From assembly GCF_002079055.1 (NCBI RefSeq), contig NC_047501.1:744001-808000 (forward strand): a stretch of DNA of 64,000 nucleotides, given 5' to 3'. This document shows positions 27,466-38,273 of this stretch, in pieces. Made by a program: the position numbers and the translations under genes. Numbering within the stretch: the first letter of the stretch is position 1; each line of letters starts with the position of its first letter. Below the pieces are notes generated by a model. The model did no database searches. It was not told the origin of the DNA and saw only the letters and a program-made list of their open reading frames with translations. This stretch comes from Saccharomyces paradoxus. Its lineage: Eukaryota; Ascomycota; Saccharomycetes; Saccharomycetales; Saccharomycetaceae.

Positions 27466-28722
27466 TTACCCAACTATCTTCAATTCTGCATCAGGTACCC
27501 CATATTTTTCTCTATTTTCATAATATAGTCTTTTCAACTCTGCAATATATAAATCATGGAAATGATTGACTACATCATCAGGTGGATTAGTTATTCGCTT
27601 TTCAACGTATATAGGCCTTCCAACAACAACATTAATAGGTGCTCTAAACGGCAACAAACCGAAATCGTAATTAAATAAACCCCTTGCGTAGAAAATGGGA
27701 ATGGTAAAACCAAAGTTTTCTTTGAACCATAGCTGCATTTTACCCAAAGTAGAATCTTTTTTTGTGCTTAGAACGTTATAACAGTCAACTTCTCCGAATG
27801 CAAACACGGGCACTAGATTAATATTCCCCGTTTGAATGGCTAGTTTAATAAAACCCTTTCTTTTGTTTAAAATCAGTTGTGTACCATTTGTTGAACTTAA
27901 TAAAGATTCTCTAGCGCCGCCAACAACAATGCAGATCGATTGATTTTTGCTTAGGGTTCTTAAAGCGTTTTTCCTCGACACTGAAGAGATACCTAACGCC
28001 AGTAAGTAGTCTCTATATAGCGGGATATGAAATTGAGTGACTAATGTCATCAGGGAAATAGGTATTCCAGGGAAAATTCTCGAATAGTTACAACCTTCTG
28101 TTCCAAAGGCTCCAAATGCGCCAAGTGCCCCTATACCGTGCGGATGATAACCGAATAAGTATGTTGGCCCTGTACATTCCTGGTCGCGGTAATCAACAGT
28201 AGAATTGCTTTTAAGATTGATAGAGTATTTAGTTGGCCACAATCTAACCTTGTAAATTTTCTCGTTAATTGTCTTATTTTTTGAAAGCGTAAAAGTTGGT
28301 TGTAAGTCGTCGGTCTTAATCAAGCTTATAGGGAAATAATCACAATACCACCTCCAAATAGGCAACGAGCGAAATCGAAGAGAATACCGATTTACTACGT
28401 CACCAGTCGCAGGAGACCTATCGAAAAAAAAGTAGATCATATACGGAATAACAACAACCCATAGTGCTGGTGTCGACATTGCAAATAACGCAAATATGGA
28501 GAAGAGTACAAATGAAGAGGTGTGCCATGCTACAGCCAGAGTTTGCAGCCTTCTTTCAAAAGGAGTCGCCAATGGGCAGCATGATTCTAGTTGTGGTTTG
28601 AAAGTCTGATCTCTTTTATCGATGTTTGACAGGGGCTTATTCTCATGCCTTTCGGCAATACCGGCTGTAGGGCTTCCTTCTCCACTCTTCCTTCTTCTTA
28701 TACCATTGACTGTTTCCGACAT
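27466..28722 (-). CDS. DGA1: Dga1, diacylglycerol acyltransferase (DGAT2)
   Basis: A 418-residue DGAT2-family enzyme, length as in S. cerevisiae. It has two close hydrophobic segments (about 63-100), the catalytic HPHG at 193-196, and the downstream family blocks RKGFIKLAIQ and FGEVDCYN. It makes triacylglycerol from diacylglycerol and acyl-CoA at the ER and lipid droplets. The N-terminal ~50 residues are hydrophilic. It converges on ESA1, the stops being 214 bp apart. Confidence 0.97.
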   Translation of the reverse strand: MSETVNGIRRRKSGEGSPTAGIAERHENKPLSNIDKRDQTFKPQLESCCPLATPFERRLQTLAVAWHTSSFVLFSIFALFAMSTPALWVVVIPYMIYFFFDRSPATGDVVNRYSLRFRSLPIWRWYCDYFPISLIKTDDLQPTFTLSKNKTINEKIYKVRLWPTKYSINLKSNSTVDYRDQECTGPTYLFGYHPHGIGALGAFGAFGTEGCNYSRIFPGIPISLMTLVTQFHIPLYRDYLLALGISSVSRKNALRTLSKNQSICIVVGGARESLLSSTNGTQLILNKRKGFIKLAIQTGNINLVPVFAFGEVDCYNVLSTKKDSTLGKMQLWFKENFGFTIPIFYARGLFNYDFGLLPFRAPINVVVGRPIYVEKRITNPPDDVVNHFHDLYIAELKRLYYENREKYGVPDAELKIVG

Positions 28723-29185
28723 TTATACAGTAGTTCAAGTTGTATGCTTCTGCGTTCCTCTATGTATGTGTATGTGGATGCGTATATGGAAATGAGATAT
28801 TAGTAAAACCTCCTTAATGGAACAAACGTGATCTGAGATAAAACAGGAAAAAAAAACTTTGACGGAAGTGTAACAAAAGATTCAAGCTGTGATAAAGTAC
28901 TGTCGTCCTGATTATAGTACAGCGAAATATGGTAGAAGTGCTGCCTTGCTTTGAGGAAGGTTTCTAGGTTTAATATTATCTTTTTTCTTTAACCTTCCCA
29001 TTACGTCAATGCTGTCAAAATCTATCAATGGAATAAAAACGCATATGCAAGCCTTCTTCGGCCCGCAACTTACTTTTCTGCAGAGAACAAACTACAGAAA
29101 AGCTTTCTACTTTAATTACCTGTTAAAACAATAATTAACTAATATGTAAATGTACATCTATCTACCTCTTTAATCTTTCCTCTTG
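28723..29185. other. DGA1 promoter and ENV9 3' flank
   Basis: 463 bp. A short GTATGTGTATGTGGATGCGTATATGG microsatellite-like stretch lies near the DGA1 end (about 28763-28788). No gene is seen. Confidence 0.35.
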
Positions 29186-30166
29186 TTATATTTCGAAACC
29201 GCGGTCTCTTAGTTGATGAACAGTCCAAATCCAAGTCGATGCCGCTTCATCCACATTATTGGAAACGTAACTCGATTTAGATTCTTTCCCCCCCGTGGTG
29301 AAGTACTTCCCGTTATCTTTTTCGACAGATAAATTTGGGTCCAATGCACACTTCAAAGAGGCCAGCGAGCCTTGCTCGTTTGAGACACCGAAGAAGAACC
29401 CTACGACCTGGAACAACAGCCAGAAGAAAATACCCACGATGGGCAATCTTGTCCAGTAACTGAACAGGTTTGTGTTCATCACCAAACCCGGGTGAACGGA
29501 GAGACAAAGAACGTCCGGGTATTTGATTGCCAACATCTTCGTGCATTGGATCAGCGCAGTTTTACTCACTGCGTATCTGAACCATGTGAAAAGCATGTTA
29601 GGTTTGTAGTCCCATGTCTTGCTCAGTTTCCAGTACATGAACTCTAAATGATGACCTATCGATGACAGAGAAATGACCCTGCCATGACAATGGCGTAGTA
29701 AAGGCAGTAATCTCATAGTGAAGAGGAAGTGGGAAATGTAGTTAGTCTGCAATTGAACTTCAAATCCGTCCTTCGTCATTTCTAAGGGCACCGCCATAAT
29801 TCCTGCATTGTTAATAAGCACGTCTATGTGGTCTTCCAGCTTAAGAATTTTAAGCGACGCTCTCTCCACACACTTCAAGTCCGTCAAATCCAAATGGATA
29901 TAGTGAAGTGATCCTAGACGCTGGATGCTTGGGCCTAGGCCTGGGCCGTTGTCATCTTCATGGCACCTCTTCTTTGCTTCTGCCAGTATCTCTTGGATTG
30001 CTTTCGAAATCTTGTGAGAATTTCTCCCACAAATGTAAACGACAAACCCATGTAAATACAGATGCAAGACAGTATACCAGCCAATACCCGTGTTTCCGCC
30101 TGTAACCACAGCAATCTTCCTATTCACCGCCGGATTGTAGTATGGCAATATTCGTGGGTCTAACAT
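29186..30166 (-). CDS. ENV9: Env9, short-chain dehydrogenase/reductase of lipid droplets
   Basis: A 326-residue SDR. The NAD(P)-binding TGGNTGIG is at 22-29, NNAGIM in the middle, and the active-site YAVSKTA with a preceding SLSSIG block lies further on. A long hydrophobic segment ([23 protein letters not shown]) near residues 243-265 probably anchors it to the ER or lipid droplet surface. S. cerevisiae Env9 is an oxidoreductase implicated in vacuolar morphology and lipid droplets; its substrate is not settled. It is about four residues shorter than recalled, the gap falling in the Gly/Pro-rich linker around residue 75. Confidence 0.93.
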   Translation of the reverse strand: MLDPRILPYYNPAVNRKIAVVTGGNTGIGWYTVLHLYLHGFVVYICGRNSHKISKAIQEILAEAKKRCHEDDNGPGLGPSIQRLGSLHYIHLDLTDLKCVERASLKILKLEDHIDVLINNAGIMAVPLEMTKDGFEVQLQTNYISHFLFTMRLLPLLRHCHGRVISLSSIGHHLEFMYWKLSKTWDYKPNMLFTWFRYAVSKTALIQCTKMLAIKYPDVLCLSVHPGLVMNTNLFSYWTRLPIVGIFFWLLFQVVGFFFGVSNEQGSLASLKCALDPNLSVEKDNGKYFTTGGKESKSSYVSNNVDEAASTWIWTVHQLRDRGFEI

Positions 30167-30513
30167 TCTTCCTTTGGCGTATGTCTTGTACAGCGGATAC
30201 CTCTAATACCAATCAGGCCTACAACCATTGTCTTTCCCGTTCCTGCGAAGACAATAGAATGCATGCAGAGTGTATAATAGATTATACACCATACATTATA
30301 TGTATATATATATACCCATGTACATTTGGGTTACATTTCTTCTCTTCAATTTTTTCATATTACCCGCATATTCCGTTTTTCAATGCCCTATTAATATGCT
30401 TCAGGGTTTTATGATAAAAACAACGATAAACTAGGGCGCCCTATTGCATATGTTGGGTCTTAGAAGACACGAATGCCCGGTGGTTCAATACCTTTTTCGG
30501 AATATGTCAACAA

Positions 30514-30520
30514 CACGAAA
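30514..30520 (+). promoter_or_regulatory. SBF (Swi4/Swi6) box candidate
   Basis: CACGAAA matches the SCB core CRCGAAA. SRL1 is a G1-expressed cell-wall gene in S. cerevisiae, consistent with SBF control, but the site is 534 bp upstream of the SRL1 ATG and slightly nearer ENV9. Confidence 0.4.
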
Positions 30521-30573
30521 CGCCAAAATTCGTGGCCCCTGCGGTACCTGAATCAGGGCCAAGAATTTTGGCG
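30521..30573. repeat. Imperfect 20-bp inverted repeat upstream of SRL1
   Basis: The left arm CGCCAAAATTCGTGGCCCCTG (30521-30541, one 21-base arm) is mirrored at 30554-30573. The outer 11 bases match perfectly; one mismatch and one extra base lie further in. A 12-nt spacer separates the arms. It could be a dimeric factor site or extrude as a cruciform. Confidence 0.8.
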
Positions 30574-30804
30574 TTCTGTGCAGGAATGGCGTCTCCGCCG
30601 ATTATGAAACTAAACAATCTAAACTATCGAAGGTGGTCCGAGTTTCTCGACAGATTTTTTTGACGATAGTGGGTGTCGTTCGAGGTATTTAAGTACTATA
30701 ATATTTCCCCAACAAGCTTGTCCTTTCGGTTTTTCCTTTTTTCTTCCTTCATTCTTTGGTTCTCTTTCTTTCAGGTCTTTCTTTTTCTCTTGGCTTATTT
30801 TATC

Positions 30805-30812
30805 TATAAAAA
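30805..30812 (+). promoter_or_regulatory. TATA box of SRL1
   Basis: TATAAAAA lies 242-249 bp upstream of the SRL1 ATG, followed by a long pyrimidine-rich leader, as in strongly expressed yeast genes. Confidence 0.5.
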
Positions 30813-31053
30813 AAAAGGTTTGCAAACGTTTAGGCAATTAGTTTGAAACAACATCCAATCAAGAGGTTTCTCGCGTATTTCTCTCATTTTTACCCCAGTT
30901 TACTGATTTTTTTTTGCTATTTGAGCCATAGTACCCATTAATAGGTCTCGTCCATTCCCTTGTTTTTTTTTTATTGTTTTAATTTTCACTACATAATTAA
31001 AAACCACATCACACTCACTCTCACCTTAGTCGTTCTTTATCAACAAAAAAAAA

Positions 31054-31671
31054 ATGTTTCACTCCGTTGCTCTTTTCGCTCTTTTCGCCTTGACAAGTTC
31101 TGTGTCCGCTATTTACTCGAACAATACTGCCTTCACCACTACCACTTTAGCGCCCAGCTACTCCTTGGAGCCCCACGAGACTACCATATCGTACGCTGAC
31201 GACACCACCACTTTTTTCGTCACTTCAACGGTGTACTCCACGAACTGGTTCACTTCAACTTCGGCCACCATCACCAATGCGGCCACCTCCTCGGCTTCTG
31301 GATCGGCAGCACCAGAATACACCCATGAAATTACCTCCACCTCGACCATCACGTCCACTTTGCTGCTAACCCTTCATGACACCACTACCTTGGCTCCATC
31401 ATCTACTGCAGTCAGTGTCAGTGATGAGGATTCGAACAACAAGGATGCGAAGGTTAGGTCCATTGACCAGGCTTCAACTTCTAACGGTTGTGTCCCAATC
31501 ACAAAGTTTGTCACTGTGACCAATGAGCCCGTTACACAGTACGTTACAGTCACCCCAAATACGACTACTCAATATGTTACTGTCACCGGCGCACCCTCAG
31601 TTACCACTACCTCTCCAGGTAACGTACAATGGTACAACACTACCTCGATTACTAATTCGACCAGTTGGTGA
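31054..31671 (+). CDS. SRL1: Srl1, secreted Ser/Thr-rich cell-wall mannoprotein
   Basis: A 205-residue protein with a clear signal peptide (MFHSVALFALFALTSSVSA, about 19 residues) and a Thr/Ser-rich mature part carrying several N-glycosylation sequons. Near the C-terminus a short repeat, QYVTVT, occurs twice. No GPI-attachment signal is evident, so it is probably secreted or bound to the wall by other links. S. cerevisiae Srl1 is a bud-tip mannoprotein whose gene suppresses rad53 and mec1 lethality and the cell-lysis phenotype of wall mutants. The recalled S. cerevisiae length is 210. Codon use is strongly biased, implying high expression. Confidence 0.93.
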   Translation: MFHSVALFALFALTSSVSAIYSNNTAFTTTTLAPSYSLEPHETTISYADDTTTFFVTSTVYSTNWFTSTSATITNAATSSASGSAAPEYTHEITSTSTITSTLLLTLHDTTTLAPSSTAVSVSDEDSNNKDAKVRSIDQASTSNGCVPITKFVTVTNEPVTQYVTVTPNTTTQYVTVTGAPSVTTTSPGNVQWYNTTSITNSTSW

Positions 31672-31923
31672 TTTATGAGTTCAAACGTGTCCTTTTAAGT
31701 TCTTTTTGTTTTTTTTTTGTATCTGTATTGACAATTTCACCTCTTCTGTAACTGTATCCTTCTGCTACTTAAATACGTCAGTTTAAGTTCCAACTGGTAT
31801 TTAATTTTCACTATCATTTTTCTCTCGTTTATATATATATATACATGGACATTTGTTTGTTAACTGGAAAAAATAAAATAAAATAGAAAGACACTTCACT
31901 TAATTTGCTTTATGTAATAGTCG

Positions 31924-33984
31924 TCAAGTCATCTGAACATCCGTGTCCTTCTCAACGCTAATGGACTTTAAGAGTTCATTTGTCTTCTTCCTTATAAATG
32001 GGAATTCAAGAATGGTGGATAAATTACAGCTCACCAAGCACTCTGCTTCCGCTCCCTTCCCTACCTGAACCAAAACCTCACACAACTTAAGCAACAATAT
32101 CACACATCGCAAAGGATTTCCTATCTCTTTGTATTTGTCAATTAATTGCATTATCTTCGGCAAACCCCTTATCCCTACATTACATAGAAGCAAAACGTTG
32201 ATACTTTCAATTTCAAATTTGAATCTCCAGTTCGAATCCGCTACTTCCTCACAGCATTCTTTGATATATTGGTTAATTAGTCGCATACTCAGGTCATAAT
32301 CACCTGTCCTGATCAAGTATTTCACTCTTAAATATTTAAAATTTATTTGCTGGGCGTAGTCTAGTTTCAGTGACTCTGATTTCAAAAGATATTGTTTGAC
32401 TTTTGAAAAATCATCTTCTTCAAGTGCCTTAAAAGCTGCTTTTATATCTCGATTGATGACAGAAGAGTCGTGATTTCTCAGCGAAGAAGAGGATGTTTGA
32501 GATATGAATTTCTCATATACACCGGATATGGATTCATATCCCTGTTCTTTCCAAAATTTCATTTCATAATCAACAAGACTTTGGAAGAGATCGAAGTTTT
32601 GAGAAGGCACATTCTGCAAAGTGATAGCCATAAATTTCAGAAGTGAGCTAGAAACATCAGCAGTTTTGGATTCTTTCACCATAGATAACAATGTTTCAAA
32701 CTTGTAAGCGCTACTGAATATATTGGCATCTTCCACGTCTGAACTATTTTTCAGATATTTTATAATCTGTTCCACTGTAATGTAGAATCTATTGGCATAC
32801 TCCGGGTGTACCTCTATAAAATTTATTATCCAGATCATGATCAAATTCAACGTTTCCATATCTTTATTTTCCCTTGCGATTCTCGTGGCTTCCTCAAAAG
32901 AATTTATTGCTGCATCACACTCATTAAAACTTGAGTGGAAAGTTGCAAGGGACAACAAAGATATATGGAAGTAATTTTGAGAATTACCTGTAGACTTGTA
33001 ATCAAAATAATTGTGTAGTGAATCTAGCGCGATTTGATAACTGTTTTCCTTAATAGCTTCCAGATACTTTAATATAAAAATCAAAGGAAACTTTGTGGCA
33101 TCGTTCAATGAAAGCGTATCTAACATGTCAAAAACTAGTTGGCGTTGTTCTTCATATGATGTGATGTCCCCTTCTTTGCGGCCGTTCGAATTAAATTCTG
33201 TAGTATTTAACCAATCCACAATTTGGCGGTTAACTATTGATTGTAAATGCTGGATGGAAATCAATGTCCCATTAATTTCTTCGTTCATTGTTTTCGAATT
33301 ACCGTCGTTACAATCATCAAAGTTTTGGAAAAATTCCACCATCTGTTGATCCTCCACCGAGATCTCATCGTTAGCAAGAAGACAGTTTTTTACTTTTTGA
33401 ATATGAATGTTATCTTTGAACTGTTGCCATAGTGGAGTTTGCTTAAATGCAGTTTTGAAATTTTGTAGGTTTATCCAGATCGTCTCCCTCATTTCAAAAT
33501 CACCAAATTGATACTTGCGTATACAAGTTGACAAAAACGTTCCCAAGAAACTTGCTCTTGTCATTTGTCTCCTAGTTGATGTTGTGCGCACTTTCATCGA
33601 CCTGTAGTTATTAACCAAACAATTCTTTTCTAAATCCATCATCAATCTGTTTATTGAATCCAGCCCATTAATTGCCTCTAAATAACCCATTAATGTCAGA
33701 GCTATTTTGTTACCATCTCTGTCATCTAATAGCATCCTTATTACGTTTTCCAGTATAGGAAGTATAGGAGGTGGAACAACAGATGAAGGTCGTAAATTGC
33801 TATTATCCTTGAGCAGGGGGTTCCATTCTATCGAAGGCCTCGTGGGGGATATTAATCGAAGAAATACTTCTGTCGGTACCGCTATACCGTTATCTTGCGA
33901 ACTGTGAACATGTATTAGGACTAATATGCACAGGTCATACGGAGTAATAAAGTTGGTAATACCTAATGGACCATACTCACTCAT
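31924..33984 (-). CDS. APC5: Apc5, anaphase-promoting complex subunit
   Basis: A 686-residue protein beginning [12 protein letters not shown], one residue longer than recalled for S. cerevisiae Apc5. It is helical throughout, with TPR-like repeats in the C-terminal two thirds (e.g. [24 protein letters not shown]). Apc5 is a scaffold subunit of the APC/C ubiquitin ligase that drives anaphase and mitotic exit. The frame continues 36 codons further upstream but only to a TTG at 34090-34092, so the ATG at 33982-33984 is chosen. Confidence 0.94.
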   Translation of the reverse strand: MSEYGPLGITNFITPYDLCILVLIHVHSSQDNGIAVPTEVFLRLISPTRPSIEWNPLLKDNSNLRPSSVVPPPILPILENVIRMLLDDRDGNKIALTLMGYLEAINGLDSINRLMMDLEKNCLVNNYRSMKVRTTSTRRQMTRASFLGTFLSTCIRKYQFGDFEMRETIWINLQNFKTAFKQTPLWQQFKDNIHIQKVKNCLLANDEISVEDQQMVEFFQNFDDCNDGNSKTMNEEINGTLISIQHLQSIVNRQIVDWLNTTEFNSNGRKEGDITSYEEQRQLVFDMLDTLSLNDATKFPLIFILKYLEAIKENSYQIALDSLHNYFDYKSTGNSQNYFHISLLSLATFHSSFNECDAAINSFEEATRIARENKDMETLNLIMIWIINFIEVHPEYANRFYITVEQIIKYLKNSSDVEDANIFSSAYKFETLLSMVKESKTADVSSSLLKFMAITLQNVPSQNFDLFQSLVDYEMKFWKEQGYESISGVYEKFISQTSSSSLRNHDSSVINRDIKAAFKALEEDDFSKVKQYLLKSESLKLDYAQQINFKYLRVKYLIRTGDYDLSMRLINQYIKECCEEVADSNWRFKFEIESINVLLLCNVGIRGLPKIMQLIDKYKEIGNPLRCVILLLKLCEVLVQVGKGAEAECLVSCNLSTILEFPFIRKKTNELLKSISVEKDTDVQMT

Positions 33985-34216
33985 TTCCGTGATCAGTTTT
34001 GATTTGTCTTCTTCTTTTGGCTTTTGTTTTATGGTCTTCGATGAAACTGAAGCAGTTTTTTTTGCTAGCGCAAATGATGTTAAAAGACACAAATTAGCAT
34101 TATTGATTCATAAGCGTTGGAAAAATAACAACAAAAACTAATCGATGAGTATTTGAATGGCACAGCACGGTACTTATATGAATCTGATATTAATGCACTT
34201 AAAAAGATAGTTTTAC

Positions 34217-35554
34217 CTACTCTAAATATCTATATGAAGTTAGAATCATCGCCTTGATGGGAAGTCGACCTGGTACAGGTAATAGAATCCTTAATTTACG
34301 CCTTTTTTCATTAACTTCTGTGATTAAAGCAAACCCTAAGATAGGCGATTTTATTACAGTTACCTGATCTGCCCTTCTTTCTGCGAACGTTATGGCTATG
34401 ATAGCGTGCTGTAGGTTGCTTGGCGTTATCGTGACCGGGAACAGCTCCACCTTACCAACCTCGTTGTCAAAGACATTACTAGGTTTCCAAATAGTGACAT
34501 CTTCATAATCAACACCAACAGCATAAGGGCTCAAGGCTGTATCCAGAGAACCATAAAAGTACTCTCTTATGGATGTCCTTTGCAAGGACCTCTTGTATAC
34601 GTCATCAACTGTGGAGATGCCATCCAATTTAGGGATGAAAAAAATGTTATTATTTCCCAATTCTGGGCCAAATGTCTTTCTTACCTTTTCCCAAAGAGGA
34701 TCAGCCTCGGAGCATAGTACCAGCATAATGTTGATATTGAGTTTTTCAATTACATGATGCAGCTCAACCAAATTTTCATCCAGTTGTGATATTGATGGTG
34801 TATCAACAATGCATCCTGATCTCCTGACTTGAGGATCCATATGTAACCTCTGACATACCACTTGACCTAACTGGCTTATACACTCAAGGTATAAATCTTT
34901 GTTCTCATTGATCCTTTCTAGGCCAAAATTTTTCACCATTGGCTGTTTGTTATGTAGTAGTGTGGCACCACTAGTGAGACTCTGACCCCAGGTAGGTAGT
35001 TGTGCGTCAAGTATATCCGATATTGGGGTGGCAGATACGCATCCAGGAACAGTGAAGATGGGCTGTTGAGGGTCCAAATTGATAAATAGTGGTTGGTAAG
35101 CGTTAAACTTCAAAGCGTACGAACATAGTGTCCTTGACAGGGAGGTTTTCCCGGTTTGCGAATCACCAACAATCATCACTCGAGGGCCTTCAAAATTAGA
35201 CATCCTTATTTTCTCCAACATAAAGTGTAGATTGTATATATATTTCATAGTATGGTTAGACTTGACAATGATGGTATTCGTAGTTAAATCAGGACACTTC
35301 CATACTAGTTCTGTCTCTTCGACGGCGTATATAGGAAACTTCCAGCTCTGAAAAGTATACTCATCATCTACTGCTAACTCGGTGCCAAATATCTCAGCTA
35401 TACCCGAGTTCACCTTAATTATTAGTTTTCCTTCTGTTTCAAGATCAATTTGCCAATCACTGCCCTTGGGAATAACCAACTTGTGCCATTCATTATCACC
35501 AGTTATCAATTCTTCAGACGTAGTGTGCTCATCAATACCAGGTAGACTTGCCAT
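34217..35554 (-). CDS. CLP1: Clp1, cleavage/polyadenylation factor IA subunit
   Basis: A 445-residue protein, the S. cerevisiae length. Domains are an N-terminal beta-sandwich (about 1-100), a central P-loop ATPase-like domain with GDSQTGKTS at 130-138, and a C-terminal domain ending LPIKAMILTSYRYLE. Clp1 binds ATP and bridges Pcf11 to the CF IA complex in pre-mRNA 3'-end formation. Human CLP1 is an RNA 5' kinase, whereas the yeast protein binds ATP without evident kinase activity. Here the P-loop Lys136 and Thr137 are intact. Confidence 0.96.
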   Translation of the reverse strand: MASLPGIDEHTTSEELITGDNEWHKLVIPKGSDWQIDLETEGKLIIKVNSGIAEIFGTELAVDDEYTFQSWKFPIYAVEETELVWKCPDLTTNTIIVKSNHTMKYIYNLHFMLEKIRMSNFEGPRVMIVGDSQTGKTSLSRTLCSYALKFNAYQPLFINLDPQQPIFTVPGCVSATPISDILDAQLPTWGQSLTSGATLLHNKQPMVKNFGLERINENKDLYLECISQLGQVVCQRLHMDPQVRRSGCIVDTPSISQLDENLVELHHVIEKLNINIMLVLCSEADPLWEKVRKTFGPELGNNNIFFIPKLDGISTVDDVYKRSLQRTSIREYFYGSLDTALSPYAVGVDYEDVTIWKPSNVFDNEVGKVELFPVTITPSNLQHAIIAITFAERRADQVTVIKSPILGFALITEVNEKRRKLRILLPVPGRLPIKAMILTSYRYLE

Positions 35555-35787
35555 GATCGTTCGGTAGTGCTATATTTCGAAGAGACTCAATTGTTTGCTC
35601 TTCTTCTTTAATAGAAAGACCTCTGCTCATTTTTGCCAGCAATCTCATTTTTTGCTTTTATTTTTTATTCTACCGGACAATAACAATGAGGAGCGTAAAA
35701 GAGAAAGAGGTCTCCTTTTATGTAAATACATAGATAATCAATATATGTAGCTAATTAAATCAATGTGCCGAGGACGGGTTTCTCCCG

Positions 35788-36702
35788 TTAATTTCTATTT
35801 TCAGCAATCCACTCGGGACCAGATTTCAAGGCCCACTCAGTCCAAGATCCATCATATAATCTAACGTTGGAAACTCCGGCTAGCTCCAATGCTGTCTTGA
35901 TAATGACCCCTGAAACACCAGTTCCACAGGAGCAGATGGTTGGTTTTCTTGGATCCAAAGTGCAATGTAAGTCCTTCAAGGCTTTTTCCACGGTGGAACG
36001 CATCGCCTCCCCATCTTCTGGATACGTTTTGGTCTCCGGATCAAGCAAATATCCATATGGTAATGGTTGGGTGCCTGGAATATGCCCCGATGGGATGTCT
36101 GAACGTGGTTCTGGTTCTGTTCCTTCGAATCTACCCAGAGTTCTCGCATCAAAAGCATTGAATTTGTTAGCCAGTTCCCCGCTCTTGACTAATTGGAACA
36201 TTTCTTTATAGTCTACAACTTCCTTATCTTGGAAACTCTTTGAGGATTCATAATGACTCTTTGGGTAGGGCGAAAACGCTTCGACCTCAGAAGAATCTAG
36301 AGGGTACTTGAGTTCTTCGTACTTTTTGAAATTATTTAGCAAGTACACCTTAGGATGTCCCATTACTCCCAATGTCCAAGCGCATCTTGGGGAACTAAAG
36401 TTACCAACACGATCGTATACCACTAGAATATCATCTTTTTGAACTCCTAAATTACTCATTGCATCATCGAAAACCTGCTTTGTAGGGAACATGTGTGGAT
36501 AGGGCGATTCTTTGTCACTGATAGCATCAATATCAAAGAAAATGGAATTTGGAATACGAGGTTTGGTCAAGAAATCCTCTTTGTTATTGAGCTTCCAGCT
36601 GGGCAGGTACCATGTTGCGTCGACTGGAATGACCCTACGAGCCTTTTCGCTCGCCACTAACTTAACAAATGCTTCTGGAGAAATAAGTTTGAATAATAAC
36701 AT
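35788..36702 (-). CDS. TUM1: Tum1, rhodanese-type sulfurtransferase
   Basis: A 304-residue protein with two rhodanese domains. The C-terminal one carries the active-site loop CSCGTGVSG, with persulfide Cys259. Tum1 accepts sulfur from Nfs1 and passes it to Uba4 for 2-thiolation of wobble uridines in cytosolic tRNAs. The frame is open nine codons further up but only to a TTG at 36727-36729; the ATG at 36700-36702 gives the recalled length. It is divergent from TMA16. Confidence 0.95.
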   Translation of the reverse strand: MLLFKLISPEAFVKLVASEKARRVIPVDATWYLPSWKLNNKEDFLTKPRIPNSIFFDIDAISDKESPYPHMFPTKQVFDDAMSNLGVQKDDILVVYDRVGNFSSPRCAWTLGVMGHPKVYLLNNFKKYEELKYPLDSSEVEAFSPYPKSHYESSKSFQDKEVVDYKEMFQLVKSGELANKFNAFDARTLGRFEGTEPEPRSDIPSGHIPGTQPLPYGYLLDPETKTYPEDGEAMRSTVEKALKDLHCTLDPRKPTICSCGTGVSGVIIKTALELAGVSNVRLYDGSWTEWALKSGPEWIAENRN

Positions 36703-36807
36703 TGAGTATATCGGCAATTTTCTCCACAACTAGCTTTCTTTTATGCTTTTGTCCTCATTGTATGCATTACACACTGCATTTTTGTATTCAGCTGAGCACT
36801 CCCGAGC

Positions 36808-36849
36808 GAAAATTTTAAAATAGTTTTTAAAGACGAGAGGAGATGAGCT
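36808..36849 (+). promoter_or_regulatory. RRPE and PAC boxes in TMA16 promoter
   Basis: GAAAATTTT (36808-36816) matches the RRPE core, and GAGATGAGCT (36840-36849) matches the PAC element. They lie 97-105 and 64-73 bp upstream of the TMA16 ATG, the typical arrangement of ribosome-biogenesis promoters. Confidence 0.65.
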
Positions 36850-36912
36850 CTTCAAAAGCACTCTCTTAAGAAGGAAGAGTAGTGGAATAGGACTTACCAC
36901 GACAAACTAATC

Positions 36913-37449
36913 ATGCCGGTTACTAAATCTTTATCTAAGTTGCAAAAGAACTTTTCTAAGAAGGGGAAGAATATTACGGTTCATCCGAAGGGTAGAAAAT
37001 ATGAAAAGCTGGTCAGGGCCACCATGCGTGAAGATAAAATCGCTGCCAAAAAAAAGCTTCATCAAGACAAAAGAGTCCATGAACTGGCTCGAGTGAAATT
37101 TATGCAAGATGTGGTTAACTCTGATACATTCAAAGAGCAACCAATATTTGATCACGCCCACACAAGAGAATTTATTCAAAGTTTCATTGAAAGAGATGAT
37201 GTGGAATTAGACGAATTAAAAAGAAAAAGAAGGTCAAACAGACCACCAAGCAATAGACAGGTGCTACTGCAACAAAGGAGGGAACAAGAGTTAAAAGAAT
37301 TTAAGGCGGGGTTTCTCTGTCCAGATTTGAGTGATGCGAAAAATATGGAATTTCTCAGAAACTGGAATGGTACTTTTGGCCTTTTGAATACTTTAAGATT
37401 GATTAGAATTAATGATAAGGGTGAACAAGTTGTGGGAGGAAACGAATAA
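36913..37449 (+). CDS. TMA16: Tma16, 60S assembly factor
   Basis: A 178-residue, very basic protein with length and sequence of S. cerevisiae Tma16 (MPVTKSLSKLQKNFSKKGKN start). A charged helical body and RRSNRPPSNRQ are visible. Tma16 associates with late nuclear pre-60S particles. The PAC/RRPE boxes upstream agree with a ribosome-biogenesis role. There are no enzyme motifs. Confidence 0.93.
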   Translation: MPVTKSLSKLQKNFSKKGKNITVHPKGRKYEKLVRATMREDKIAAKKKLHQDKRVHELARVKFMQDVVNSDTFKEQPIFDHAHTREFIQSFIERDDVELDELKRKRRSNRPPSNRQVLLQQRREQELKEFKAGFLCPDLSDAKNMEFLRNWNGTFGLLNTLRLIRINDKGEQVVGGNE

Positions 37450-37604
37450 GAAGCACCGCGGAGAAGTTTTATAGTTTATATACTCTTTGTATAATAATAT
37501 GTATGTATATTACAGTAAAAGCAAAAAAAAAAAGAAAACTGATATTATCAGCGAAGCTTTTTCACGAATTTAACCACAATAAACAAGTTGGCAAAGACAA
37601 TTGA

Positions 37605-38150
<546 letters not shown>

Positions 38151-38273
38151 CAGATGGCTGGGAAGTTTCTTTATTTTTTTGTTTTGCTTTGTATACACAT
38201 GTATCTATTTTTATAAAGATGAAATATATACGTCAAAGAGCCAAAATGAAAAACTATAAAAGGCACTTTTTTT

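Larger units (their letters stand above)
30167..31053. other. Divergent ENV9-SRL1 promoter region
   Basis: 887 bp. It contains a perfect 8-bp-arm inverted repeat TGTATAAT-AG-ATTATACA (30271-30288), an SBF-type CACGAAA (30514-30520), and a long imperfect inverted repeat (30521-30573). It also has a block resembling part of the DFR1 promoter (about 30563-30602) and a TATAAAAA (30805-30812) serving SRL1. No coding gene is supported. Confidence 0.6.

Noticed and set aside
31158-31358. Minus-strand ORF opposite SRL1
   Set aside because: It is an antisense shadow of a biased Thr/Ser-rich gene with no independent evidence.
33985-34092. N-terminal extension of APC5
   Set aside because: The open stretch begins only with a TTG; the downstream ATG gives the family start and length.
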